NCBI GenBank assembly: GCA_902776725.1
Contig: CACYQX010000007.1
Span: forward strand, 1 to 50,396
DNA length: 50,396 nt
Reading direction: 5' to 3'
Source of the DNA: an uncultured Eubacteriales bacterium
Lineage (GTDB): Bacteria > Bacillota > Clostridia > Peptostreptococcales > Anaerovoracaceae
Part shown: positions 17,432-25,920 of the stretch, one piece after another
Position numbering within the stretch: the stretch's first letter is position 1
How the letters are laid out: each line of letters opens with the position of its first letter
Translations under genes and position numbers: made by a program
Notes under the pieces: generated by a model
Databases searched by the model: none
The model's input: the letters and a program-made list of their open reading frames with translations, nothing else
Told to the model about the DNA's origin: nothing

Positions 17432-19147
17432 CTAATTATCCGATATATATTCCTCCAGAACCTTCTTTACGAAGCCTATGGCCTTTGCCACAGCTCCGTC
17501 CTGATATGGCGGCGTTAGATTTGCGGCCTTCAGAGTGTCGAGATATCCTCTGCTTCCTCCCATATCCGCTAGCGCCAGATAGTCCTGCCAGGCGGTTCCC
17601 GGATGGTTTACAAACTTCTTGTACATCTCCATCGCATTAATCGTTGCAAACGGATACTCGATATAGTAAAGCGGATAAAGGAATATATGCTGCTTATGAT
17701 ACCAATAGCCGCCGTTTTCCATAAACTCATCGTCGGCATCGTATTTGCGCCACGGCATATACTTCTTTTCGAGCTCGCGCCACGCGAGGTTTCTTTCCTT
17801 TGGTGTCATATCCGGGTTCGCATAGCAGATATGCTGGAACTCATCCACAGCCACGCCAAACGGTATGAACGTCATAAGGTCGTGCAAATTATATCCTTCG
17901 TATTTTCCCGCATCCTCACCAAAGAACCTCTCCGCATACTCGTTGGAGAACTGCGTCATGGACATAACGTGTATTTCCATGATATCCGCAGATGAAGAAT
18001 AGTATTCTTCAATCGGTTGCTTACGTGATGATCTATAGGTCGCAAAGGCGTGTCCCATGCTTCCCACAATATTCTTTAGACTCTTGGCCGATCCGTCGAA
18101 GAAAGAGAATACGAACGGCGCTTTCTTTGATTCAATAATAGTCGCATACTCTCTTGCAGCCTTGCCGACACGTTTGCTGTCCTTGTCTATCAACTCATGC
18201 TCCAGCATAAAGTCGATGAACTCATCCGTTTCGGGGCTCAATTCGCGGAACATTTCGACGAGCTGATCCCACATATATTCCTCGTCGCCAACAGGTCTTG
18301 CATTTCCGTCCGGGAAGAATATCGTTTCGTCATACGCCATTACCTCATCGACGCCAAGCCTCTTGCCCTGAGCCTCAAAGAGCTTTTTGCAGAGCGGAAC
18401 TATTTCCTTGAGAACCTGGTTTCTGAAGTTTTCAATCTCCGCCTGCCCGTATACCACGCGCCCGCGCTTGAGATAACCAACCGGTAGGAAGTTGTCATAC
18501 CCGAGGTTTATTCCCATTTGGTTTCTTATCTTGATTAGTTCATCCCAAATTTCGTCGAGCCTTCCGGAAACACTCTTTAGGAAATCCGAGAATGCCTTGA
18601 AGGCTTCCTTTCTTATCTTCCTATCCTCATGTGTAAAGAGCCTCTGCAGCTCCATGAAGTTTCTTTCTTCACCGTCAATTACAACCCTGCACTCCGCTAT
18701 CAATTTTTGATACTCGGCCGCAAGCTCTGCCTCCTTTTGCGTAAGCGGAATATTTTCTTCGCAGAAAAGCTTCTTTGAGATATCCTTTTTGAAGAAGTAC
18801 ATCGGCCCAAGTCGCTCTTCGATATAGCTCTTATACGGGCTGTTGTAGAGCACGTCATAGAACTCAACCCTGGCCTTCTCAAAAAGCGGGCTCATCTCAT
18901 TGGCCCATAAATACCCTTCCGCATATTCCTCGTCGGTTGTGTCGATGGAATATTTAACAAACATGACCTCCAACAAGTCATTTATCCTGCGCAGGAGTTG
19001 ATTGTGCTCAAAAATAACCTCAAGCACACCCTCTCCGTCTTGGGCTTCCTCTACTCTCCTTATGGCATCCTCGTTCATGTCAACAAAAGCCCTCAGATCC
19101 GGCTTGGGAAATTTAAGCTCATTGAATGTCCATGTTTCTTTGCTCAT
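17432..19147 (-). CDS. M3 family oligoendopeptidase (paralogue 1)
   Basis: A cytoplasmic metallopeptidase of family M3 that breaks down oligopeptides. The 571-residue protein matches the 'M3, not PepF' group in length and in the conserved end ANPDMTPKERNLAWRELEKKYMPWRKYD. The zinc-site region reads VDEFQH (Asp435-Glu436-Phe-Gln-His439), so the first His of the classical HExxH motif is Asp. The paralogue at 25921 has the same change, which suggests a feature of this subgroup rather than damage. I start at the ATG at 19147, which follows AGAGAGG, rather than the ATG 18 bases upstream. It is a single-gene unit with its own terminator. Confidence 0.9.
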   Translation of the reverse strand: MSKETWTFNELKFPKPDLRAFVDMNEDAIRRVEEAQDGEGVLEVIFEHNQLLRRINDLLEVMFVKYSIDTTDEEYAEGYLWANEMSPLFEKARVEFYDVLYNSPYKSYIEERLGPMYFFKKDISKKLFCEENIPLTQKEAELAAEYQKLIAECRVVIDGEERNFMELQRLFTHEDRKIRKEAFKAFSDFLKSVSGRLDEIWDELIKIRNQMGINLGYDNFLPVGYLKRGRVVYGQAEIENFRNQVLKEIVPLCKKLFEAQGKRLGVDEVMAYDETIFFPDGNARPVGDEEYMWDQLVEMFRELSPETDEFIDFMLEHELIDKDSKRVGKAAREYATIIESKKAPFVFSFFDGSAKSLKNIVGSMGHAFATYRSSRKQPIEEYYSSSADIMEIHVMSMTQFSNEYAERFFGEDAGKYEGYNLHDLMTFIPFGVAVDEFQHICYANPDMTPKERNLAWRELEKKYMPWRKYDADDEFMENGGYWYHKQHIFLYPLYYIEYPFATINAMEMYKKFVNHPGTAWQDYLALADMGGSRGYLDTLKAANLTPPYQDGAVAKAIGFVKKVLEEYISDN

Positions 19148-19227
19148 TTTTTCCTCTCTGTTCAATAGATCTTCCTAAGCTATCATTGTAACACATTTTT
19201 CACGGATAAAAAAGATTGGGATTGCTA

Positions 19228-20604
19228 CTATTTGGCTCTTTTTCCGACTTTGTTTATCAGGAAAAGCAGGACAACCAGGTAAATTGCCGCCAAAGCGAGC
19301 GTCACAAGGCACATCACATCGCTCTTTGGTGCAAGCCCGACTAAAACGAGCACCGGAGCGCCGAGCAGAATACCAAAGCTGCTTCCCGTAATAAGATTAT
19401 TCGCCGCGGGCGTTTTCATTCCCGGGTCTATCTCGCGCAGCAGAATTACGCCGGAACTTATCGTTCCCGTAAGCATACCAAACATAGAAATGAGCCCCTC
19501 GTAGTAGTAATCCTTGTACACCTTCTTGCATACGCGTGTAAGATGAATCCAAGTAACGATTGCTCCGACAACCGATAGAAGAACAAACGGAACTACGAGA
19601 CCGCGGATATCTTCAATATTTATTCCCGCAATTCCCGCGACAATCATAATATCAAAGAACGCACCCGACAGCCTGTTGAGTAGATAGTTATTCTGATACT
19701 GCCTTTTGATTACACCGCCGCCCCTTAGTTTCTCAAGAATTACTCTGAGAAGAATCGCAAGAGCCGATCCGATTATAAAATTGAATCCCCAGATCAAAGT
19801 GTTGACCGTCGACGCAAGTCCTTCGCTGATTGCAGAGAGACCACTCGTAATTCCATGCGATACGAGATATGTAACCACATAGACTAAAACCATCATGGCG
19901 AGCTGCACGCTCAATTTATCTACAGACTCTGAAACGGATATTTCATCCTTGCTATAGAAGTAGTCGGCGCTGTATTCTTCGTCCACTTCGGTTGACGAAG
20001 CCACTCCCGCCTTTCCTTTCTTGCGGAGAATATTCAGCATGATTACTCCGACAACGCAGGCTATTACATAACCCATGGCGGCAATCGCAAGACCAAAGCT
20101 ATGTCCGCCTTCAAAGCCAAGCGACTGATAGCTCGCGCCTATATTATTGGCCTGTCCGGGACCCTGACCAAATCCCATCGGAAGGAGAAGTCCCGCTGCC
20201 TTGAACATCTTTGGCATTACGGTATAGCCGAGAAGAATCGTGATAATAAGACCGGCAACACCCTGCACCATATATGTGCTCACTATTACGGCACCGGATT
20301 TAAAGCCTGTACCCTTCTGCGTTTCCTTCATCGCCTTATCAGGGACGCGAAGACTCATCGCGATAAACCCGAGCGCAATTCCGTGATAAGTCAGAATCTC
20401 CATAAAGCTCTGATCGATTTTGGCGATTCCGATATACTTTGCTATCAGGAGCAAAAATCCCGCGAGCACCGCAACCGGCATCATGGTTTTTCTCACAAAG
20501 GAAAACCTGCGCCTCACAAAGTTCGCAATAAGTATTACCGCTGCAATATAGCCAAATTGGATGACTACATTCCATACCATATTATTTGATGCAGAATAAT
20601 CCAA
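19228..20604 (-). CDS. gltS: Sodium/glutamate symporter family protein (GltS type)
   Basis: A membrane transporter of the glutamate:Na+ symporter (ESS) family, likely taking up glutamate with sodium. The 458-residue protein has about 10-12 hydrophobic helices and a loop with GFGQGPGQANNIG (about residue 145), close to the family's conserved re-entrant loop; a central hydrophilic loop with an acidic patch (about 205-225) separates the two halves. The start codon appears to be TTG at 20604, directly after the acyltransferase stop (TAA TTG), with GGAGG eight bases before it, so its translation is probably coupled to that gene. Substrate specificity is inferred. Confidence 0.85.
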   Translation of the reverse strand: MDYSASNNMVWNVVIQFGYIAAVILIANFVRRRFSFVRKTMMPVAVLAGFLLLIAKYIGIAKIDQSFMEILTYHGIALGFIAMSLRVPDKAMKETQKGTGFKSGAVIVSTYMVQGVAGLIITILLGYTVMPKMFKAAGLLLPMGFGQGPGQANNIGASYQSLGFEGGHSFGLAIAAMGYVIACVVGVIMLNILRKKGKAGVASSTEVDEEYSADYFYSKDEISVSESVDKLSVQLAMMVLVYVVTYLVSHGITSGLSAISEGLASTVNTLIWGFNFIIGSALAILLRVILEKLRGGGVIKRQYQNNYLLNRLSGAFFDIMIVAGIAGINIEDIRGLVVPFVLLSVVGAIVTWIHLTRVCKKVYKDYYYEGLISMFGMLTGTISSGVILLREIDPGMKTPAANNLITGSSFGILLGAPVLVLVGLAPKSDVMCLVTLALAAIYLVVLLFLINKVGKRAK

Positions 20605-21897
20605 TTACACTTCCTCCGTATTATTCGCTGACTCGCGCGACTTCTGCCACGCAACCAAATATTTTCTCAAGTTTATCCGCCCCTTTAAATCATGGGGCTT
20701 AATTTCATAATACAGGTCATTTGCAGAAAAAACAATGCGGTTTGCAAGAATCATAGCCATGGCAGATATCTCCGAAAGCTCAAATCTCGCGCCTGCGACA
20801 TCGATATATAGCTTATTACCTTCTACGCCGTCTGTATCGGCATTTGATCGAATCAATGCGAGTTTCCCGTCAGCGACTTTTCGTTCCGTATGATCGTTTG
20901 CTATTTCGGAAAGCACAAATCCCTCGTTAGAAAACATTTCTGTGCTCGCCCCTCCGGCTTCTGCAAATTCACCATCTCCGTCGGCACCGCTATTCACCGT
21001 ACCACGTGTGCCGTCTTGCTCAATCATCTTCCCTAGCAAATCATCCTGCCAATCGCTCCACTCCGCTATTGTCTCAAACGGCTCCGCAGGATCAAGGAAC
21101 CCCGTCTCCGTAAACCTCGTCTTGAATCCGCATGCGCATTCTATTTCATCGCCATGCGACTTAAGAGTTCCAAGCGCCTTGCACATAGGACATATATACA
21201 TCATCCTCTCAAGGCCTTCCGCAAGTCCCCCTTCTGCCGGGATATACTTATACATACCGCCATCTGCTTCAGCTTCTCGCTGCCACTCCCAGATGTCAAA
21301 ATATATATCGCGGTTTATTGCGTCGTTTACTTCTTCGGGCGACATGGATGCAAGCTGCTCAGGAGTGTATACGTTTACATGATGCACATAGATTTTCCCG
21401 CGGCGTGTGTTTTCCGCCCAACGCGGCTTCGCAAGATACCCTCCGTCGATCCTCATTGTCACAAGAGTGGCGCCGCTCTTCTTTATAAGCTTTCCCGTAG
21501 AATTGACGACAGGTTTTGTCCTTCCGTCCCACGTCTGCTCACCTTCACTCGCGATAAAGATGGATTCGCCCTTCTTGATTCTCTGCAAACATTCGCGGAC
21601 GCTTCCGGTTCCGCCACCCGCCTTCTTATGAGGTATTACATCAAGGAACTTACCCATCAGCTTGCCGTATTTGGGCATTCTTAGAGTATGCTCGCTCGCA
21701 ACAAAAGCAAGCTGTCGCTCCTGGATGGCAAACCCGATTAAGACCGGATCCCACGCACATACGTGGTTGGTAACGACAAACACAGGCCCTTCTATCGAGT
21801 CGATATCAAAGTCCTCAAATGAATATTCAAATTTTTTGTTGAGCGTTCCTTTGAGAACCTTGCCCGCAAGGTTCCAAAGTCCTCTCGACATATTCAT
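20605..21897 (-). CDS. Lysophospholipid acyltransferase-like protein with zinc ribbon
   Basis: Likely a PlsC-type 1-acylglycerol-3-phosphate acyltransferase. The HxxxxD catalytic motif is NHVCAWD (His45, Asp50), and the second motif is FIASEGEQTWDGRT near residue 115. After the acyltransferase domain (about residues 1-200) comes a CxxC...CxC zinc-ribbon-like segment (MYICPMCKALG...ECACGFKTRF, about 230-260). An unclassified C-terminal part ends the 430-residue protein, which is about twice the size of a minimal PlsC. It directly precedes the symporter. The extra domains suggest a regulatory or non-standard substrate role. Confidence 0.78.
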   Translation of the reverse strand: MNMSRGLWNLAGKVLKGTLNKKFEYSFEDFDIDSIEGPVFVVTNHVCAWDPVLIGFAIQERQLAFVASEHTLRMPKYGKLMGKFLDVIPHKKAGGGTGSVRECLQRIKKGESIFIASEGEQTWDGRTKPVVNSTGKLIKKSGATLVTMRIDGGYLAKPRWAENTRRGKIYVHHVNVYTPEQLASMSPEEVNDAINRDIYFDIWEWQREAEADGGMYKYIPAEGGLAEGLERMMYICPMCKALGTLKSHGDEIECACGFKTRFTETGFLDPAEPFETIAEWSDWQDDLLGKMIEQDGTRGTVNSGADGDGEFAEAGGASTEMFSNEGFVLSEIANDHTERKVADGKLALIRSNADTDGVEGNKLYIDVAGARFELSEISAMAMILANRIVFSANDLYYEIKPHDLKGRINLRKYLVAWQKSRESANNTEEV

Positions 21898-21950
21898 TCA
21901 GCGTATCCTTCCTGAACGCGTGCGCACCAAATCACGCAAAAACGTGCACA

Positions 21951-21983
21951 AAAATAGTAGCCAATATTCTCAGCTACTATTTT
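21951..21983 (-). terminator. Terminator after the amino-acid ABC permease
   Basis: An 11-bp stem AAAATAGTAGC/GCTACTATTTT, with further T after it on the minus strand, begins 4 bases beyond the permease stop. Confidence 0.75.
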
Positions 21984-21986
21984 ACA

Positions 21987-22658
21987 CTATCTTTCGCTCA
22001 AACGCATTCTCTTTTCGGCAACCGAAATGCCTCTTGTAAGTATGAAAATCAGGACAAAATAGATTATTCCCGCAATGGTGAGAGCCGGTATCGGAAGGAA
22101 GGTCGCCGACTGTACCGTCTTGAACGACGTCATGAGCTCGGGGATAAAGAAAGTCGACGCCAATGCCGTTTCTTTGATCATGATGATGAACTCATTTCCC
22201 ATCGCCGGGAGTATATTTTTAATTGCCTGCGGGAGTATTACCTTGATGAACGTATCACTCCGCGAAGTTCCAAGCGATAGCGCTGCCTCGGTCTGAGACT
22301 TGTCTACCGCCTGAACCCCCGCACGTATTACTTCCGCAACATATGCGGTCGCATTTATTATCAAAGCCACGACTATCGCCTGCGTATCCGTAACCTCAAA
22401 CGGCATATAGCGCGGCAAGATTAGCCAGAAGAAATACATCTGGAGAAGCATGGGCGTTCCGCGGATCGCTTCGATGTATGCGTTTACAATTCCTTTGATG
22501 ATTTTTACGCGAGACATCTTTAGAATTGCGATGATCGTTCCGAGAACCGATGCTATGACAATAGTCAGCGCAGAGATCCAAAGTGTTCCCCACAGACCCT
22601 GCGCATAGACATATCCGTATTTTTGAAGTATTCCAAATATCTGCTGAAAAAAACTCAT
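21987..22658 (-). CDS. Polar amino-acid ABC transporter permease
   Basis: Membrane component of a HisM/GlnP-type amino-acid importer. The 223-residue protein has about five helices. It has the HAAA-family signature with the EAA-like loop (EAALSLGTSRSDTFIKVILPQAIKNILPAMGNEF, about residues 135-170, seen here as QTEAALSLGTSRSDT and ILPQA), and GTPMLLQMYFFW near residue 67. Its ATG overlaps the TGA of the substrate-binding gene (ATGA), so the two are coupled. No ATPase gene lies next to it; an ATPase from elsewhere would be needed. Confidence 0.92.
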   Translation of the reverse strand: MSFFQQIFGILQKYGYVYAQGLWGTLWISALTIVIASVLGTIIAILKMSRVKIIKGIVNAYIEAIRGTPMLLQMYFFWLILPRYMPFEVTDTQAIVVALIINATAYVAEVIRAGVQAVDKSQTEAALSLGTSRSDTFIKVILPQAIKNILPAMGNEFIIMIKETALASTFFIPELMTSFKTVQSATFLPIPALTIAGIIYFVLIFILTRGISVAEKRMRLSER

Positions 22659-23578
22659 AGCCCAAGCGAAGCCGCATACTCCGCATATTCACTGAACCAA
22701 GCCTCGTACTGTCCGGACTCGTTCACTTCTTCCAAGATTGCATTAACAAATTCTATAAGTTCGGTTTCACCCTTTGGTGCACCTATTCTCTCTCCGCCAA
22801 ACTCGGCATCGATTGTAAAGTAGAAGCTATCCAAAACCATGAGACCACAGTCCGGGTTGCTGTCGATATAGAGCTGGGCATTCTCGCAGGAAACCGCAGC
22901 CGCATCGGCCTTACCTTCCTGAACAGACAGGAAGGCATCCGGGCTCATCGAACTTACCTTCTTGAATTCCTTGTATGCAGGAATCTGCGCAAGCACGAGT
23001 GCTTCCTGAATCGATCCACTCTGCGTAACTACAATCTTGTCCGCAAGATCTTCGGGTCCCTTTATGGTATCCGCATCTTCTTTTCTTATCAGAAGACCAT
23101 AGGTCTTACTCTCGTCCGTAAAGTGGTAGCCTATCGAAAGCTCCATAGCCTCTGCACGCTCCGCAGTATATGCAAGCGCTGAAATCGCGAGATCGTATTT
23201 GCCCTCGACAACAGATGTGATTACCGGTCCAAATTCAAGAGGAACGATTTCAAGTTCAACTCCCATGCGCTCAGCGATGAGTCTGGCGAGTTCCATATCG
23301 GAACCGACAAATTGATCCTGTCCGGTCTTGCTCGGATCGATAAATTCCTCCGGCGCAAAATAAGGCTCCGTCGCAACCGTGAGCTTACCGGCATCTCTTA
23401 TTGCACCGAGACGTCCGCCGGCGTCGGCAGGGATTCCACCCTCGCTTGTGGTAGGAACGTCTACCTCGTTCTCCTTCTTGGTACATCCGGACATCATTCC
23501 TATTACGAGAACCAGTGCAAGCACAATCAAGAGCAGACGCACCAGTAACCTTTTCTTTCCTTCTTTTCTGAATAACAT
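22655..23578 (-). CDS. Amino-acid ABC transporter substrate-binding lipoprotein
   Basis: A periplasmic-binding-protein-type lipoprotein (family 3, SBP_bac_3) that captures a polar amino acid for the permease that overlaps it. The 307-residue precursor has a lipoprotein signal: basic N-terminus, hydrophobic core and a lipobox-like MSGC with Cys32. The mature part contains GKLTVATEPYFAPEEFID, the membrane-proximal GSDMELARLIAERMGVELE segment, and EGKYDLAISALAYTAERAE, all typical of the family. Its promoter at 23632-23660 is near consensus. Ligand unknown; glutamate, glutamine or cystine are possible. Confidence 0.92.
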   Translation of the reverse strand: MLFRKEGKKRLLVRLLLIVLALVLVIGMMSGCTKKENEVDVPTTSEGGIPADAGGRLGAIRDAGKLTVATEPYFAPEEFIDPSKTGQDQFVGSDMELARLIAERMGVELEIVPLEFGPVITSVVEGKYDLAISALAYTAERAEAMELSIGYHFTDESKTYGLLIRKEDADTIKGPEDLADKIVVTQSGSIQEALVLAQIPAYKEFKKVSSMSPDAFLSVQEGKADAAAVSCENAQLYIDSNPDCGLMVLDSFYFTIDAEFGGERIGAPKGETELIEFVNAILEEVNESGQYEAWFSEYAEYAASLGL

Positions 23579-23631
23579 TTTATTTTAACTCCTTCGTTTT
23601 CGGCTTTGCTTTATTACTCTAACGCTTTACT

Positions 23632-23660
23632 ACGATAACACATAAAAGCATACTTGTCAA
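23632..23660 (-). promoter_or_regulatory. Promoter of the amino-acid ABC genes
   Basis: On the minus strand TTGACA (23655-23660), 17 bases and TATCGT (23632-23637) stand 54 bases before the lipoprotein start. The -35 box is a perfect match to consensus. Confidence 0.75.
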
Positions 23661-23675
23661 CCCCCTTTTGCCCAA

Positions 23676-23700
23676 ACAAAAACGCACCCTTTCGGGTGCG
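23676..23700 (-). terminator. Terminator after proA
   Basis: CGCACCC, a GAAA loop, GGGTGCG and TTTTTGT on the minus strand form a 7-bp stem with a T run, 19 bases after the proA stop. Confidence 0.85.
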
Positions 23701-23718
23701 TCCAGGCTATAAAATCCG

Positions 23719-24981
23719 CTATTTTCGGGTTTGGCCGGTGCCTCTTATTACATATTTGTAGCTTGTGAGCTCCGGAAGCCCCATCGGTCCCCTCGCGTGG
23801 AGTTTCTGCGTGCTTATTCCTATCTCGCCGCCGAATCCGAACTCAAATCCATCGGTAAATCTAGTTGACGCATTCACATATACGCATGCCGCATCGACTT
23901 CATTTAAGAATTTCTCAGCGTTTTTCTCGTCGCTCGTCACGATCGTTTCAGAGTGACCGGTGTTATATTTATTGATATGCGAAATCGCGGCATCGACATT
24001 TTCCACAATATTTATAGAGATTATACTTCCAAGGAATTCCGTTCCCCAATCCTCTTCGGTGCCGTGCAAAAGAAGATTCTCCGAAACCTTTCCCTCGAGT
24101 ATTTCGTACGCCTTCTCATCGCAGCGCAGCTCTACATTATGCTCCGCGAGAGCAGCCGCCAAAATAGGAAGTGCGGCTTCACTTATCTCCTTATTTACAA
24201 GCAGCGATTCGCAGGCATTGCAGACGCTGTTTCTCTGCGTCTTTGCATTCACGAGAATCGACTTTGCCATCTCAATATCCGCGCTCTTGTCAACATATAC
24301 ATGGCAATTTCCCGAGCCTGTTTCAATAACCGGCACCGTGCTGTTCTCAACGACGGTCTTGATGAGCCCCGCGCTTCCTCTGGGAATCAGAACATCGATA
24401 TATCCGTTCAGCTTCATGAAGTCCCTGGCGGTTTCACGCGATGTATCCTCTATTAAGAGAAGTGCATCCGGATTAACGCCACATTCCTTAATTGCATTTC
24501 TCATAATACTAACGATTGCAATATTGCTCTCTATTGCATCGCTCCCGCCCTTTAGTACGACTGCGTTTCCCGCCTTAAAACAAAGACCGAACGCATCCGA
24601 CGTTACATTTGGACGCGCCTCATAGATAATTCCAACAACTCCAATCGGAACTCTTTTCTTTTCTATTATGATACCGTTGGGCCTCTTTGTTTCGGAAAGA
24701 ACCTCACCAACCGGATCTGCGAGTTCAATCATTTCGAGAATGCCTTCAGCCATGCCCTTTATTCTGTCATCGCTTAGCATGAGCCTGTCCTGAAGGTTTT
24801 CGGGCATTCCTTTTTCCCTGCCGCGAGTTATATCCCTATCGTTCGCAGCGATTATCGAATCTTTATTCGCAAGCAAAGCGTCCGCGCACGCACGCAGCAC
24901 CGCGTTCTTCTCTTCCGTTGTCAGCTTCGCAACTTCCCTTGAAGCAATCTTTGCTTTTTCGCCTATCTCAATCAAATTCAT
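23719..24981 (-). CDS. proA: Glutamate-5-semialdehyde dehydrogenase (gamma-glutamyl phosphate reductase)
   Basis: Reduces gamma-glutamyl phosphate to glutamate-5-semialdehyde with NADPH, the second step of proline synthesis. The 420-residue protein has the aldehyde-dehydrogenase-like fold with [20 protein letters not shown], and the catalytic Cys region [19 protein letters not shown]. Length is typical. It lies 28 bases after proB, so the two form a proBA operon. proC is not present here. Confidence 0.96.
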   Translation of the reverse strand: MNLIEIGEKAKIASREVAKLTTEEKNAVLRACADALLANKDSIIAANDRDITRGREKGMPENLQDRLMLSDDRIKGMAEGILEMIELADPVGEVLSETKRPNGIIIEKKRVPIGVVGIIYEARPNVTSDAFGLCFKAGNAVVLKGGSDAIESNIAIVSIMRNAIKECGVNPDALLLIEDTSRETARDFMKLNGYIDVLIPRGSAGLIKTVVENSTVPVIETGSGNCHVYVDKSADIEMAKSILVNAKTQRNSVCNACESLLVNKEISEAALPILAAALAEHNVELRCDEKAYEILEGKVSENLLLHGTEEDWGTEFLGSIISINIVENVDAAISHINKYNTGHSETIVTSDEKNAEKFLNEVDAACVYVNASTRFTDGFEFGFGGEIGISTQKLHARGPMGLPELTSYKYVIRGTGQTRK

Positions 24982-25009
24982 CTCTCGTGCCGTTTCTATA
25001 CTTTCACAA

Positions 25010-25843
25010 TTATTCTATATATGCTTTGAGATCGAAGCCTTCATCTCTATTCCCTACAAAGAGAGTTCCGACTTCTTCGCCGCTCGTTATGCGATGAATG
25101 TTTCTAAAGTCCTCTCCGCTTCCTATAACCATATCGGTTCCGGATGCCATAGCAATCTTTGCTGCCGAGAGCTTTGTTGCCATGCCGCCTGTTCCGGCAT
25201 TGGAACCCGTAGTGCTCTTTCCCATCGACATGATTTGGCTGTCCAGGTTTTCTACAACCCTTATGAACTTGGCCTCGGGATCCGTATGTGGGTCCGCCGT
25301 ATAGAGACCGTCGATATCCGAAAGCAGAATGAGAAGATCAGCGCCGACAAGATTGGAAACAACAGCAGACAATGTATCGTTATCTCCGAACACATCAAGC
25401 GACTCTATTTCGGAAGTCGCAACGCTGTCGTTTTCGTTTACGACAGGAATCACTCCGAGATTAAGAAGCTCGTTAAAGGTATTATGCGCATTGTTCCACG
25501 ACGTGTCGTTAAGCACCATGTCCTTGGTAATCAGAATCTGACCGCAGACCTGATTGTATTCGGCAAAAAGTTTTTGGTACATCATCATGAGACGTGCCTG
25601 ACCGACTGCCGCACACGCCTGCTTCTCATCGATTCTTTCCGGACGCGCATCAAAACCGAGCGCTGTCCGCCCTACCATGATCGCTCCCGATGTTACAAGG
25701 ATGACGCGATGACCGCTGTTTCTGAGATCTGTGAGTTCCCTGACCAGGACCTCAAGTTTAATTAGATCGAGACCTCCGCTCTCCGCATGAGTGAGAGACG
25801 ATGATCCCACTTTGACAACTATTGTTTTATAATCCTTCTTCAC
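25010..25843 (-). CDS. proB: Glutamate 5-kinase, short form without PUA domain
   Basis: Phosphorylates glutamate to gamma-glutamyl phosphate, the first step of proline synthesis. The 277-residue protein has the amino-acid-kinase fold: [10 protein letters not shown] at the N-terminus, [11 protein letters not shown] near residue 50, [11 protein letters not shown], and [12 protein letters not shown] near 165. It has no C-terminal PUA domain, which the 367-residue E. coli form has; the short form is known in other Bacillota. The start codon is GTG at 25843, with only a weak ribosome-binding site before it. It is first in proBA. Confidence 0.95.
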   Translation of the reverse strand: MKKDYKTIVVKVGSSSLTHAESGGLDLIKLEVLVRELTDLRNSGHRVILVTSGAIMVGRTALGFDARPERIDEKQACAAVGQARLMMMYQKLFAEYNQVCGQILITKDMVLNDTSWNNAHNTFNELLNLGVIPVVNENDSVATSEIESLDVFGDNDTLSAVVSNLVGADLLILLSDIDGLYTADPHTDPEAKFIRVVENLDSQIMSMGKSTTGSNAGTGGMATKLSAAKIAMASGTDMVIGSGEDFRNIHRITSGEEVGTLFVGNRDEGFDLKAYIE

Positions 25844-25920
25844 TTTTCACACACTTTCTTTATATTCGCAATTGCTCCGTTGAAATTGCCCTGTCTATTC
25901 TTTGATTAAACTGTCCCGAG

